A DNA stretch of 64,000 nt, taken from assembly GCF_007747215.1 (NCBI RefSeq), contig NZ_CP036273.1:3022322-3086321 (forward strand), given 5' to 3'. The number at the start of each line of letters is the position of its first letter. The first letter of the stretch is position 1. Under the pieces are notes generated by a model. That model was not told the DNA's origin. It worked only from the letters and a program-made list of their open reading frames with translations, and searched no databases. Below are positions 24,321-32,244 of the stretch, in pieces. The position numbers and the translations under genes were made by a program. This DNA comes from Urbifossiella limnaea (GTDB lineage Bacteria; Planctomycetota; Planctomycetia; Gemmatales; Gemmataceae).

Positions 24321-25007
24321 CTACGACTTCCACTCGGCCCAGTGCTCGACCACGACGCCGCCCCGCACCACTGCGAGCCCGGAGACGTATGCGAAGGAGT
24401 TCCGGTCCCCGAACTCGTACTCCCACAACTCGTCGCCGGGCCGGAGCTTCGCGCTCACCTCGGCCTCCCGCTCCTTGGCTCGCTCCCGCAACGGCTTCGG
24501 GAGCTTGCTCCAGTCGTCGCCCAGCCACTTGAGGACGTACTCCCGGTAGGTGGTCCTCCGCTTGAGCGAGGCCGTCACCGGGTCGCGGGAGCGACTGCCG
24601 TTGGCCTCCTGCCACGCGGCCTCGGCTTCCCGGCACGCGGGGCAGTACCAGACCTCGACGAACGGACCCGGAGACCGACCGCCCTGGGTGTAGAACGGCC
24701 CGGACGCAGCGTTCGGGAACCGGTCGCGCCTGGTGCGGAGGTACTCATCGGCGTAGGCGACGTGCCCCCCAATGACCTCGGCTGTGCCGGCCATCAACTC
24801 GTCACCGTGGAGCTCGCACACTCGGAGCGCGGCGAAAATTTCGTCGCCGCCCAGCCGAAGGTCGGGGCGAGCGTCGAAGAACCGGTTGAGCTCCCGCTCG
24901 TGCCAGTACCGGAGCCGACCGGCCTGCCGAGCCTGCCGCACGAACTTCCGGTACTCGTCCGCGCCGAGGAAGGCGGCGAGGTCCAAACGGAACGTCGCGG
25001 CGTCCAT
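24321..25007 (-). CDS. Hypothetical protein
   Basis: 228 residues. The N-terminal half is helical and charged (LDLAAFLGADEYRKFVRQAR, RELNRFFDARPDLRLGGDE). The middle has one CxxC (VWYCPACREAEAAW), which could bind metal with other ligands. The C-terminal end is beta-rich (ELWEYEFGDRNSFAYVSG, AVVRGGVVVEHWAEW). AGAGG lies seven bases before the ATG. It is upstream of the gene with the broken start. Confidence 0.6.
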   Translation of the reverse strand: MDAATFRLDLAAFLGADEYRKFVRQARQAGRLRYWHERELNRFFDARPDLRLGGDEIFAALRVCELHGDELMAGTAEVIGGHVAYADEYLRTRRDRFPNAASGPFYTQGGRSPGPFVEVWYCPACREAEAAWQEANGSRSRDPVTASLKRRTTYREYVLKWLGDDWSKLPKPLRERAKEREAEVSAKLRPGDELWEYEFGDRNSFAYVSGLAVVRGGVVVEHWAEWKS

Positions 25008-25023
25008 GACACGGCCTCTGGCC

Positions 25024-25122
25024 TCACTCGAAGTTGTACACGGTCACGCTCACCCCACGTCCGCACAGCTGCTCCGCGACGAGCGGCTCGACGCGGCTCC
25101 AGTCGCCGCCGGCGTTTGACAC
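25024..25122 (-). CDS. Possible 32-residue peptide gene
   Basis: A short frame from a GTG encodes 32 residues ending VSVTVYNFE, with composition like a real protein and a stop 17 bases before the next gene's start codon. It may be a remnant of a longer gene. No ribosome site stands out. Confidence 0.3.
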   Translation of the reverse strand: MSNAGGDWSRVEPLVAEQLCGRGVSVTVYNFE

Positions 25123-25145
25123 CGCGCCAGACGGTCGAGTTCGGG

Positions 25146-25526
25146 TCAGCCGCCCGAGCGGGGAAACCGCTCAGCCGTGAGACGGAAGAACCCGTGCCCG
25201 AGGAAGATGAGCCCCATCCCGCCCGTCAAGGCGGTCAGCATCACGTGCACTTCCTTGTACGTCCAGACGGCGAGGGCCAGGAACAGGACGCCCATCACGA
25301 CCCCGAGCATTCCCGAGGACCACACCTGGCGGTCCGCGGTTCGCATCACCCGGGCGTTGCTGTCCACCATGCGGCCGAGCAGGAGGACCCGGTCCTCACA
25401 CGCCCCCGGGCACGCGAGCCCGGCCCCGGTGTCGGCCGCGCACGCGGCGCAGACGCCCTTCCCGCAGGCCCGGCAGATGCCGACCGCCGGCGCGGCCTGG
25501 TGGGCGAAGCAGTTCATCTGTGCCAC
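25146..25526 (-). CDS. B-box-type zinc-finger membrane protein
   Basis: 126 residues. The N-terminal 45 residues have the spacing CFAH, CRAC, CAAC, CPGAC, as in the B-box zinc-binding region found in many short membrane proteins of bacteria. Two hydrophobic helices follow (SGMLGVVMGVLFLALAVW and VMLTALTGGMGLIFLGHG). It probably sits in the membrane with the zinc domain in the cytoplasm. A second methionine at residue 4 is an equally good start. Confidence 0.75.
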   Translation of the reverse strand: MAQMNCFAHQAAPAVGICRACGKGVCAACAADTGAGLACPGACEDRVLLLGRMVDSNARVMRTADRQVWSSGMLGVVMGVLFLALAVWTYKEVHVMLTALTGGMGLIFLGHGFFRLTAERFPRSGG

Positions 25527-25535
25527 CCGGGTCGT

Positions 25536-25733
25536 CTACGGGGCCGTCTTGAGCAAGACGGCCGGCACGCCATCATCCCGGCTCAACCGCCCCGGTACAA
25601 CCACCAACCCATTCAAGTCGCACCACACCGCCCGGCCGGCTCCGTCGCCGCCCCGCACCTCGCTCCGGGGCATCGGTCGAGCCGCCCGTGATGTTCCGCT
25701 GGGTTTAGGTGAGACTGGGGCACCTCGAAACAC
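25536..25733 (-). CDS. Possible small protein or gene fragment
   Basis: The end of this frame (GRAVWCDLNGLVVVPGRLSR, DDGVPAVLLKTAP) looks like real protein, but the beginning is Pro/Arg-rich and has no ribosome site. It could be the tail of a decayed gene. It lies ten bases upstream of the B-box protein gene. Confidence 0.3.
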   Translation of the reverse strand: MFRGAPVSPKPSGTSRAARPMPRSEVRGGDGAGRAVWCDLNGLVVVPGRLSRDDGVPAVLLKTAP

Positions 25734-25999
25734 CCATCGCTCCTGCTCCCCTGTCGCTCCCGTGACGGCCGGGGCGCCCGCCTCCGGGTAATGGAAAAAC
25801 CCCCCTATATGTCAGTGCCCCCGACGACGTGTCGGTGGCCGCGGCCGGCGAAACCGGCCACGTCGTGCCGGAACACTCGTGGCCGAAAAGGCCGCGGGCC
25901 GGGCGACACCCCCGCGAGCCGCGGGCCGACGTTCGGCCCCGGGGAACGCGGGACACACTCCCCGACTCGGGTTTACCCGGTCGGGCCGGAGGAATCACA
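25734..25999. other. Intergenic region at a composition change
   Basis: About 265 bases with no gene. An AT-rich patch (GGAAAAACCCCCCTATATG, around 25793) is followed by extremely GC-rich DNA that continues through the next two genes and the insertion sequence. It may mark the edge of a separately acquired cassette. Confidence 0.4.
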
Positions 26000-26356
26000 A
26001 TGTCCGACCCCTTCATGTCCGCCCTGCTCGGTGCCCGCGAGGTCAAGGCGTCCGCCCGCGTCAAGCACGGTAACGAGACCCGCACCATCGTCATGCGGGA
26101 CACCGTCCCGACCGACCTGTCCGACGGGGCGTTCATGGACGCCGCCCGCTCGGGCGGGGTCAACCTGTCCGTCCGGGTCAACACGTCGGACGACCGCGCC
26201 CGCACCATCACCGGCAAGGACGTGCGGGGCGCCGCCGCGGCGTCCGCTACCGGGGCCGTGCTCGGGTACGTCGCGGGCGAAGTGCCGGACGCGGTCAAGC
26301 GGCGGGGCCGGGCGACCCCGTCCGTGAACGGGACGCCGGCCGAAGCCCAGTCGTGA
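26000..26356 (+). CDS. Hypothetical protein
   Basis: 118 residues starting MSDPFMSALLGAREVKASAR. A beta-rich region with TRTIVMRDTVPTDLSDGAFM and VNLSVRVNTSDDRARTITG is followed by an Ala/Gly-rich helix (GAAAASATGAVLGYVAGEV). GGAGG lies seven bases before the ATG. No family recognised. It and the next gene are more GC-extreme than the rest of the element. Confidence 0.6.
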   Translation: MSDPFMSALLGAREVKASARVKHGNETRTIVMRDTVPTDLSDGAFMDAARSGGVNLSVRVNTSDDRARTITGKDVRGAAAASATGAVLGYVAGEVPDAVKRRGRATPSVNGTPAEAQS

Positions 26357-26444
26357 CCCGCCCGCGGAGTGGTCCCGGCACGCCCGCCGGGACTAACGCG
26401 CCGTCCGGTCACAAGCCCGGACGCGGGAACCCTGGAGTCTACTC

Positions 26445-26960
26445 GTGCGATACAACCCCCGCGGCAGCATCGTCCGCACGATGCGACTGACCGACCGTGA
26501 GACGACGGACGACGGCGCGGAGGTCGTCCGCACCATCTCCGGCGCCGGCGTCATCGTCCGCATCCAGCCGGCCGTCCCGGGGATGAAACCCGGCGCCGTC
26601 CGTCGGGCGTTCGTCCGGGCCGCGGAAGCGCTGGGGTGCGTCCCGACCGCGGTGGAGTTCAACCACGGGCACTACGACGCCGCCGGGAAGCCCATCAGCG
26701 ACGGCGCCCCGTCGGCGTATCAGGTCATCGGGAACGTGCCGGACCTGTTGCGGCTCGTGGAACACTTCTCCGTTTCGGGCTGGCACTACGCCATGTCCGT
26801 CCCGGTGCGGGTGAACGCCCAGGGCGCCGGCCCGGAAAAGGTCCGTCCGTCTTCGGGAAGTGCGTTCGGAAAACCCGAGACCGTCCGCGGAACCGCGGCC
26901 CAGCTGTACCGCGACCGAACCGACCGGCACGCCGCCGCGGTCAAGGCCGGCGAGTTGTAG
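26445..26960 (+). CDS. Hypothetical protein
   Basis: 171 residues from a GTG with GGAG seven bases upstream. Features include VVRTISGAGVIVRIQPAV, GAVRRAFVRAAEALGCV, and VPDLLRLVEHFSVSGWHYA, suggesting a small alpha/beta domain. The C-terminus is basic and low-complexity. Its transcription terminator appears to be the hairpin now split from it by the insertion sequence at 27000. Confidence 0.55.
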   Translation: MRYNPRGSIVRTMRLTDRETTDDGAEVVRTISGAGVIVRIQPAVPGMKPGAVRRAFVRAAEALGCVPTAVEFNHGHYDAAGKPISDGAPSAYQVIGNVPDLLRLVEHFSVSGWHYAMSVPVRVNAQGAGPEKVRPSSGSAFGKPETVRGTAAQLYRDRTDRHAAAVKAGEL

Positions 26961-26988
26961 ACAGAGACCGACAACACGAACCGCATCG

Positions 26989-26999
26989 GCCCGGGGGTC
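26989..26999 (+). repeat. Target-site duplication, left copy
   Basis: GCCCGGGGGTC directly left of the insertion sequence; the same 11 bases lie directly right of it (28497-28507). Duplications of about this length are normal for the IS4 family. Confidence 0.8.
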
Positions 27000-28496
27000 C
27001 AGGCCATTCACGGTGACGCATCCCGGTCGTAAGCCGTCCGCTGGCAGGGACTTGGCCAAGCCAGGGAGAGGGCGCGCCCATGCTGTTCGGTGGGGTCTTC
27101 GAGCGGTTCCTAGAGGAGAGCCCGCTCAGCGTGATGTCCCGGGCGACCATCGAGCACGCCCTCTCGGCCTCGGCCCTCGACGCGCTGTTCGACCGGACCG
27201 CCGAGCGCGGGTACACCCGGGAGTTGCTGTTCTCCACGACGGTCGATCTGATGACCCTGGTGGTCGGCGGCAAGGCCCTCCACGTCCAGGCCGCCTACCG
27301 GCACCTGCGGGACCGCGTCCCGGTCACCCTCAAGTGCGTCTACGACAAGCTCCGGAACATCGAGACGGGCGTGTCCGCGGGGCTGGTCGCGCACGTGTCG
27401 GGCCGGTGCGAGGGGCTGATCACCGCGCTGGGCGGGGGGTGCAAGAGCCTGCTGCCGGGCTACCGGGTGCGGGTCCTCGACGGCAACCACCTGGCCGCCA
27501 CCCAGCGGCGGCTGGGCGTCACCCGGGGGCACACCGCCGGCCCCTTGCCCGGGCAGAGTTTGGTCGTGCTCGACCCGGCCCTGATGCTGGTCACCGACAT
27601 CGTCCCGTGCGAGGACGCCCACACCCAGGAGCGGGCGCTGATCGACCAGATTGTGCCGCTGGTGCGGGAGCGGGACGTGTGGGTCGCGGACCGCAACTTC
27701 TGCACGGCGGAGTTCCTGTGTGAGGTGGCCGCCCGGCGGGCCTACGTCGTCATCCGACGCCACGGGAACCTGAGCGTCGAGGCCGAAGCCGGGTACGGGG
27801 CCGAGGTCGCGACGGACCGGGGCTGGGTGGGCGAGCGGCGGGTCTGGGTCTGCTGGGGTGGGGCGCGGTTGGTGCGCCTGCGGCAGGTGCGGGTGCGGCT
27901 GCGGGCGCCGACCGCGGACGGGGACGCGGAGGTGGAGATCCTGACCAACCTGCCGGCGAAGGTGCCGGCCAAGAAGGTGGCCGAGATCTACCTCAAGCGG
28001 TGGAAGATCGAGGGGGCCTTCCACGAGTTGACAGTCGCCTTGAACTGTGAGGTGAACACCCTGGGGTACCCCAGGGCCGCGCTGTTCGGGTTCTGCGTGG
28101 CGGTGGCCGCGTACAACGTGCTGGCCGTACTGAAGGCGGCCCTGCGGGCGGTGCATGGTGAGAAGAAGGTGCAGGAGGAGGTGTCGGGGTATTACCTGGC
28201 GCTGGAGTGGGCGATGGTGTACGCGGGGATGATGATCGCCCTGCCCGCGTCGGAATGGGAGGCGTTCGGTCCGATGCCCAGCCCGGAGTTGGCCGGCCAC
28301 CTCCGCGAGTGGGCGGGCAAGGTCGACCTTGGGAGGATCAAGAAAGCGCCGCCCCGGAAGCCGACGAGGACGGCGACCCGACGGATCAAGGACAAGAGCC
28401 CACATGTTTCCACGGCCCGGTTGCTCGACGAGGGGAAGAAGACCCGTCAGGCGAAAGTCAGCCGGAATCCGTGAGTCTCACACCGTGAATGGCCTG
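27000..28496 (+). mobile_element. IS4-type insertion sequence with intact ends
   Basis: 1,497 bp bounded by perfect 16-bp inverted repeats, CAGGCCATTCACGGTG (27000-27015) and CACCGTGAATGGCCTG (28481-28496), flanked by an 11-bp target duplication. It carries one full-length transposase gene. Intact ends, gene and duplication indicate a recent, probably still active copy. It inserted into the stem-loop that follows the gene ending at 26960. Confidence 0.9.
27080..28474 (+). CDS. IS4-family DDE transposase
   Basis: 464 residues. The catalytic acids can be placed: D in VRVLDGNHLAATQRR, D in VWVADRNFCTAEF, and E in the YREK-type motif IYLKRWKIEGAFHELTVAL. The beta-rich insertion typical of IS4 transposases lies between the second D and the E. 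A basic C-terminus (PRKPTRTATRRIKDK) follows. AGGGAGAGG lies upstream of the ATG. The gene fills the IS almost completely. Confidence 0.92.
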   Translation: MLFGGVFERFLEESPLSVMSRATIEHALSASALDALFDRTAERGYTRELLFSTTVDLMTLVVGGKALHVQAAYRHLRDRVPVTLKCVYDKLRNIETGVSAGLVAHVSGRCEGLITALGGGCKSLLPGYRVRVLDGNHLAATQRRLGVTRGHTAGPLPGQSLVVLDPALMLVTDIVPCEDAHTQERALIDQIVPLVRERDVWVADRNFCTAEFLCEVAARRAYVVIRRHGNLSVEAEAGYGAEVATDRGWVGERRVWVCWGGARLVRLRQVRVRLRAPTADGDAEVEILTNLPAKVPAKKVAEIYLKRWKIEGAFHELTVALNCEVNTLGYPRAALFGFCVAVAAYNVLAVLKAALRAVHGEKKVQEEVSGYYLALEWAMVYAGMMIALPASEWEAFGPMPSPELAGHLREWAGKVDLGRIKKAPPRKPTRTATRRIKDKSPHVSTARLLDEGKKTRQAKVSRNP

Positions 28497-28530
28497 GCCC
28501 GGGGGTCAAACCCCGGGCCGTTTTCGTTTT
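28496..28530 (+). terminator. Rho-independent terminator regenerated by the IS insertion
   Basis: GGCCCGGGG (28496-28504) pairs with CCCCGGGCC (28511-28519) around GTCAAA and is followed by GTTTTCGTTTT. Half of the stem (GCCCGGGGGTC) is the target duplication also present left of the IS at 26989, so the hairpin originally terminated the gene ending at 26960. Confidence 0.8.
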
Positions 28531-28886
28531 CAGGCGTCCGCCAGATGCGGCCGGGCGGCGTCCCGCACGCGGCCCGGGTTCGCCCGACGCGCGTGATGTC
28601 GCCCGGTTGCTCACGCGGTCGCGCGGGATGCGCCCACTCGCGCGGGTTTTTGACCGCGCGCTGTCTCGTTCATTTTAATTCGGTCTTCGGTCCGTAGGTC
28701 TCGGGCCGTTTGCCCTTCCTGCTCAGCAACGGACACCACGAACAACTCACAGGCCGAAACGGCGGGTCCGCCCGCCGTCCGCGTGTCAGGCACGCGCCGA
28801 CGAGGCCGGTTCACCTCAACTACGCGGGGCGGGGTGCTGTCACACCCCGCCCCGCTGGTTTTCCCCAGCTGTCACTGGAGAAGACG
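28531..28886. other. Intergenic region upstream of the GP88-like gene
   Basis: About 350 bases without a supported gene. An AT-rich patch (TCGTTCATTTTAATTCGG, near 28667) is the most likely promoter area. It is followed by a strong hairpin at 28824-28862. Confidence 0.4.
28824..28862 (+). terminator. Strong hairpin with T-rich tail before the GP88-like gene
   Basis: GCGGGGCGGGGTG (28824-28836) pairs perfectly over 13 bp with CACCCCGCCCCGC (28843-28855), followed by TGGTTTTCC. It sits only 24 bases before the next start codon, so it may be an attenuator of that gene rather than a plain terminator. Confidence 0.6.
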
Positions 28887-29738
28887 ATGGCGAAGGTACG
28901 TCCCAGGAAGGCGACGGTCAATGTCCGTGTCGAGACGAACTCCCAGGTCAGCATCACCGTTCGAGTCAAGTCTGAGCAGGAGAGGTTGGCGTTGAAGTTC
29001 GGCCAGGGCAACGCGAAGCTCTCGCAGGCCATCACCACGTTCAGCCTGCCCGCCGGCCACAGCTGCCCGTTCGCGCGCCAGTGCCTGAGCAAGTCGGACC
29101 GCGGAACCGGCATCATCAGGGACGGGAAGCACGTCCGCTTCCGGTGTTACGCCGCCACGATGGAGGCGCGGCGCCCCTCGGTGCGGCGGGCGCGGTGGCA
29201 TAACTACGACCAGCTGCGGGCGTGCCGGTCGGCCGAGGAGATGGCCCGGCTCATCCTCGACTCGCTGACCCCGTTCGCCGGGTGGGTGCGGGTCCACGAC
29301 TCCGGCGAGTTCTACTCGCAGGTCTACTTCGACGCCTGGGTGTTGGTCGCCCAGACCCGGCCGAGGACGACCTTCTACGCCTACACGAAGGCGCTCCCGT
29401 TCTGGCTCCAGCGGCTCGCCCTGGTCGGTGACGGGTACGAGCCGGGCGCCGTTCCGAACCTCGTGCTGACGGCCTCCCACGGCGGGACGCACGACCACTT
29501 CATTCGGGAGCACCGGCTCCGGTCGGCCAGCGTCGTGTACTCCCAGGTCGAGGCCGACGACCAGGGCCTGGAGGTCGACCACGACGACACGCACGCGATG
29601 GAGCACGGGTACGACTTCGCCTTGCTCTTGCACGGCCAGCAGCCGGCCGGGAGTGAGGCCGCGAAGGCCGCGCGGGCTCTGCGGGACGCCGGGTTCAGCG
29701 GGTACGGCAAGTCGCGGTTCCCCTTGAGCGTCATCTAG
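28887..29738 (+). CDS. GP88-like phage-type protein
   Basis: 283 residues. The conserved core matches the GP88 family first named from mycobacteriophage: LKFGQGNAKLSQAITTFSLP, AGHSCPFARQCLSKSD, RFRCYAATMEARRPSVRRAR, then WVRVHDSGEFYSQVYFDAW and PNLVLTASHGG. Several conserved cysteines suggest a metal site. The biochemical role of GP88 proteins is not established; they occur in phages and other mobile elements. The ATG at 28887 has GGAGAAG upstream. It follows a strong hairpin that could attenuate it. Confidence 0.75.
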   Translation: MAKVRPRKATVNVRVETNSQVSITVRVKSEQERLALKFGQGNAKLSQAITTFSLPAGHSCPFARQCLSKSDRGTGIIRDGKHVRFRCYAATMEARRPSVRRARWHNYDQLRACRSAEEMARLILDSLTPFAGWVRVHDSGEFYSQVYFDAWVLVAQTRPRTTFYAYTKALPFWLQRLALVGDGYEPGAVPNLVLTASHGGTHDHFIREHRLRSASVVYSQVEADDQGLEVDHDDTHAMEHGYDFALLLHGQQPAGSEAAKAARALRDAGFSGYGKSRFPLSVI

Positions 29739-29764
29739 CCCACGTCCATCAGCAGGAGAGCAGC

Positions 29765-30016
29765 ATGGCCGCGAAGAACAGGTTGCCGCCGTCGGTCGTG
29801 TCCGGCCTGCGGCTCGTCTGGCAGCTGGCCGCGTCGGTCCGCGAGGCCGTTGCCGAGGTCGTGGAGGACGACGTGGTGGACGACGACAAGTGCGAGGAGG
29901 CCATCACCCACGCCCGGGACATCGGCGCCCTGGTGAACCGCATCCTCCGCGGGGCCGGGGCCGAGGGACTGGGGGACATTCGGCCGCTGGACGGGGCCGG
30001 GACGGACGACAGGTAG
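29765..30016 (+). CDS. Small hypothetical helical protein
   Basis: 83 residues, starting MAAKNRLPPSVVSGLRLVWQ, with an acidic stretch EVVEDDVVDDDKCEEA in the middle. Mostly helical. The ATG is preceded by the element's TCAGCAGGAGAGCAGC motif, which provides AGGAG at good distance. Function unknown. Confidence 0.65.
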   Translation: MAAKNRLPPSVVSGLRLVWQLAASVREAVAEVVEDDVVDDDKCEEAITHARDIGALVNRILRGAGAEGLGDIRPLDGAGTDDR

Positions 30017-30041
30017 CCCCCCGAATGCGGGAGGACGGTCG

Positions 30042-30389
30042 TCACCCGCCAGGGAGAAGGGTCCGTCCGCTGTGTTCCTCGACGACCTCCCACCGGAGGA
30101 AGGTGGCGACCAGCCGGGCCAGGGCCTCGTACCAGTCCTCGTCACCATCCCCGCACACGATTTCCACGACGTTGATAGTCGAAGGTAGGTCGTTACTGAC
30201 GGCGTAGTTCCCGGTCATGCTCGCCTGCGCGAGAACGAGGGAGACCCACGGTGAACCGGGTGCGTTCCGGAACTCCACCGACTTATCCTGCATGAGTTCG
30301 GGCAAGCTCCGGAGGTACTCGACCAGCGGCCCGAGTGGGGTGGACCGGGAGTAGTTCGGGTCCGGCCGGATGGTCAGATACCACGACAT
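30042..30389 (-). CDS. Small hypothetical protein
   Basis: 115 residues, starting MSWYLTIRPDPNYSRSTPLG. The order is strand, helix (LVEYLRSLPEL), strands (SVEFRNAPGSPWVSLVLAQ, TINVVEIVCGDG), helix (WYEALARLVATFLRWEVVE), a compact alpha/beta fold. No family recognised. It is convergent with the preceding plus-strand gene, 25 bases away. Confidence 0.6.
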   Translation of the reverse strand: MSWYLTIRPDPNYSRSTPLGPLVEYLRSLPELMQDKSVEFRNAPGSPWVSLVLAQASMTGNYAVSNDLPSTINVVEIVCGDGDEDWYEALARLVATFLRWEVVEEHSGRTLLPGG

Positions 30390-30558
30390 CGCCGCTACCT
30401 CGTGTGGCAGCAGTCCATCCTACCACCCCGCCATCCACTTGCCGGACTGGCGGGACCTCCTCGGCGACCGCCCCGTCCCGCTGACCAACCTGTTCCTAAT
30501 CCCACGGACCGCCCCCCGGCGACGGCGGTGGCGTCCGGCCACGCACGGAGTCTGCATC

Positions 30559-30987
30559 ATGCGCGTCGTGAAGCCGGTGACGTTGAAGCGGAACACCGCC
30601 CGGCTGCTGGCGGTCGCCCGTCGCCTCGCCGCCGGGGCCATCTCGCAGAACAAGGCCGAGTTCCACGCCGTCGGCCGGGCCGTCCTCCGCGCCGTCCTGG
30701 GCCACCTGGGCGTCGAGGGCGACGTTCGGTCCTGCAAAGGTGGGCCGGCCGTGGCCGGCGAGGTCATCCTGCACACCGAAGCCGTGTACGTCTGCTTGAC
30801 GGTGCCGTACGGCGGCGGGCTCCAGTTCTACTACCGGACGGTTAAGGGCCGGACGGACTACTGCGGCGGCACGAACAACTGGTTCACGTTCGAGAGGCTT
30901 GCGGGCGACCCGCTGGCGTTCGTCGAGAGCCTGCGCGGCCTGTGCCCTCATCTTCAGCAGGAGAGCAGCCATGTAGACGGCCGCTGA
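30559..30987 (+). CDS. Hypothetical protein
   Basis: 142 residues starting MRVVKPVTLKRNTARLLAVA. The N-terminal half is helical; the C-terminal half is beta-rich (EAVYVCLTVPYGGGLQFYYR, NNWFTFERLAG) and ends RGLCPHLQQESSHVDGR. The last 17 bases overlap the ribosome site motif and start codon of the next gene, so the original stop may have been lost and the reading frame extended. GGAG lies nine bases before the ATG. Confidence 0.6.
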   Translation: MRVVKPVTLKRNTARLLAVARRLAAGAISQNKAEFHAVGRAVLRAVLGHLGVEGDVRSCKGGPAVAGEVILHTEAVYVCLTVPYGGGLQFYYRTVKGRTDYCGGTNNWFTFERLAGDPLAFVESLRGLCPHLQQESSHVDGR

Positions 30988-31189
30988 CCTCCTGCGTGCC
31001 CTCGCCCACCTCCACGCGGGTCTGCCCGTCGCGTTGCTGGTGATGCAGACCGACGGCGACCAGTACGCGATGCCGGTCGAGCGGGTCGTGAAGCGGCCGG
31101 CGGCGGTGGTGCTGAAGCGGTACGGGCTCGAAGTCGACCTCGACCGCAACGGGCCGGTCGCCCTGGTGTCCGCCATCGAGCACGATTGA
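30971..31189 (+). pseudogene. Small gene with TAG as its second codon
   Basis: An ideal start (AGGAGAGCAGCC then ATG at 30971) is followed at once by TAG. After that codon the frame runs 70 sense codons with protein-like composition (LLRALAHLHAGLPVALLVMQ, YAMPVERVVKRPAAVVLKRY, VALVSAIEHD) and stops at 31189, twelve bases before the next gene. The amber codon suggests an inactivated gene, suppression, or a start codon used only to drive reinitiation. The next standard start in frame is a GTG at about codon 23, followed by an ATG. The protein is unknown. Confidence 0.6.
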
Positions 31190-31200
31190 GGACAAGGCCA

Positions 31201-31427
31201 TGAACATCATCACCGTGGGCGCCCGCGTGAAATACCGGCGGACGTTCCTCCAGTCCATCAGCTGCTTCACCGGCCCGCTGCCGTACGCAAGGGGCCGGGT
31301 TGTCGACATCACGAGCTTGGGAAAGGACATCCTCCTGGCCCGCATTGCCTGGGACGGCCTGGGCAACGTGCCCGAGCGGGTCAACGCCGCCAACCTGACG
31401 TACGAGAGCGACCCCGAGCGGGCCTGA
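31201..31427 (+). CDS. Small conserved hypothetical protein
   Basis: 75 residues: KYRRTFLQSISCFTGPLPYA, RGRVVDITSLGKDILLARIA, ERVNAANLTYES. This looks like a small SH3-like beta barrel, and similar short proteins are, as I recall, common in Gemmata relatives. Function unknown. GAGGACAAGG precedes the ATG. It lies twelve bases after the amber-interrupted gene. Confidence 0.65.
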
Positions 31428-31451
31428 CGGACGACGAGTTCGAGCATCAGC

Positions 31452-31483
31452 CGAGGAGGCCGCGACGGCCTCCTCGTTCGTTT
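31452..31483 (+). terminator. Rho-independent terminator
   Basis: CGAGGAGGCC (31452-31461) pairs with GGCCTCCTCG (31467-31476) around GCGAC and is followed by TTCGTTTC. It ends the transcript of the preceding small genes. Confidence 0.75.
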
Positions 31484-31504
31484 CACCCCCACCAGGAGAC
31501 CAAC

Positions 31505-32005
31505 ATGGACACCGTCACCACCCTGCCCGCGAAGTTGCGGCGGCTCAAGGAGGCCCGGCTCAGGCAGCACGTCGCGTCCGAGAAGGACTCGGCGCTGGCG
31601 AACGTGAAGTATTACGCCCGGCTGGTGCAGCAGTACACGGACGCGCTGGAGAAGGCAGAGGAGGCGACCGCCGAGAAGGTCGAGAAGTGGGCCGAGGCCC
31701 TGTTCCTGCTCAAGCGGGCCGGGTTCAAGGCCCGGACGACGACCTACGGCCTGGACATCGCCATCGACATCAAGGAGAAGAGGCTCGCGGACGTGACCCG
31801 GGTTCTGGGGCACCTGGACGAGGCGACGATGGACAAGGAGGTCGTCGACGGCGAGAAGCGGCTCGTGCGGGTCAGCATCAGCCCGGCGAGGTACAAGTTC
31901 GTGACGGTCAGGTACGTCCGGAAGCTCAAGGACGGCGACCAGTGCCGCATCGTCACGACCGAGGTTCCCGCGCGAGTCGAGTTCGCCCTGGTCTGCGACC
32001 GCTAA
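31505..32005 (+). CDS. Hypothetical coiled-coil protein
   Basis: 166 residues starting MDTVTTLPAKLRRLKEARLR. A long charged helix (residues about 10-70, with VKYYARLVQQYTDALEKAEE) likely forms a coiled coil. A beta-rich part follows (LVRVSISPARYKFVTVRYVR, RIVTTEVPARVEFALV). CAGGAG precedes the ATG. Function unknown. Confidence 0.65.
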   Translation: MDTVTTLPAKLRRLKEARLRQHVASEKDSALANVKYYARLVQQYTDALEKAEEATAEKVEKWAEALFLLKRAGFKARTTTYGLDIAIDIKEKRLADVTRVLGHLDEATMDKEVVDGEKRLVRVSISPARYKFVTVRYVRKLKDGDQCRIVTTEVPARVEFALVCDR

Positions 32006-32244
32006 GCCGAGACGGAATCCGGGCGTTCACCCGAAGGTGTCTTGTCTTGGCCGGGTTGCCGGAGTGGGCTGTCCCATCTGAGCGGCCTGACGTGCTTGCT
32101 GTTCATCGTGTGGAGGAGCAGTCACCCACCACCCCACTGTTCTCTGCTAAACAGTACGCGCGCCGAGCGACTAACGGCAACCACTTCGGCAAGATTCCGC
32201 CTCTCGACATCCTGAACTCAACCACCTTCAGCAGGGAGAACGGC

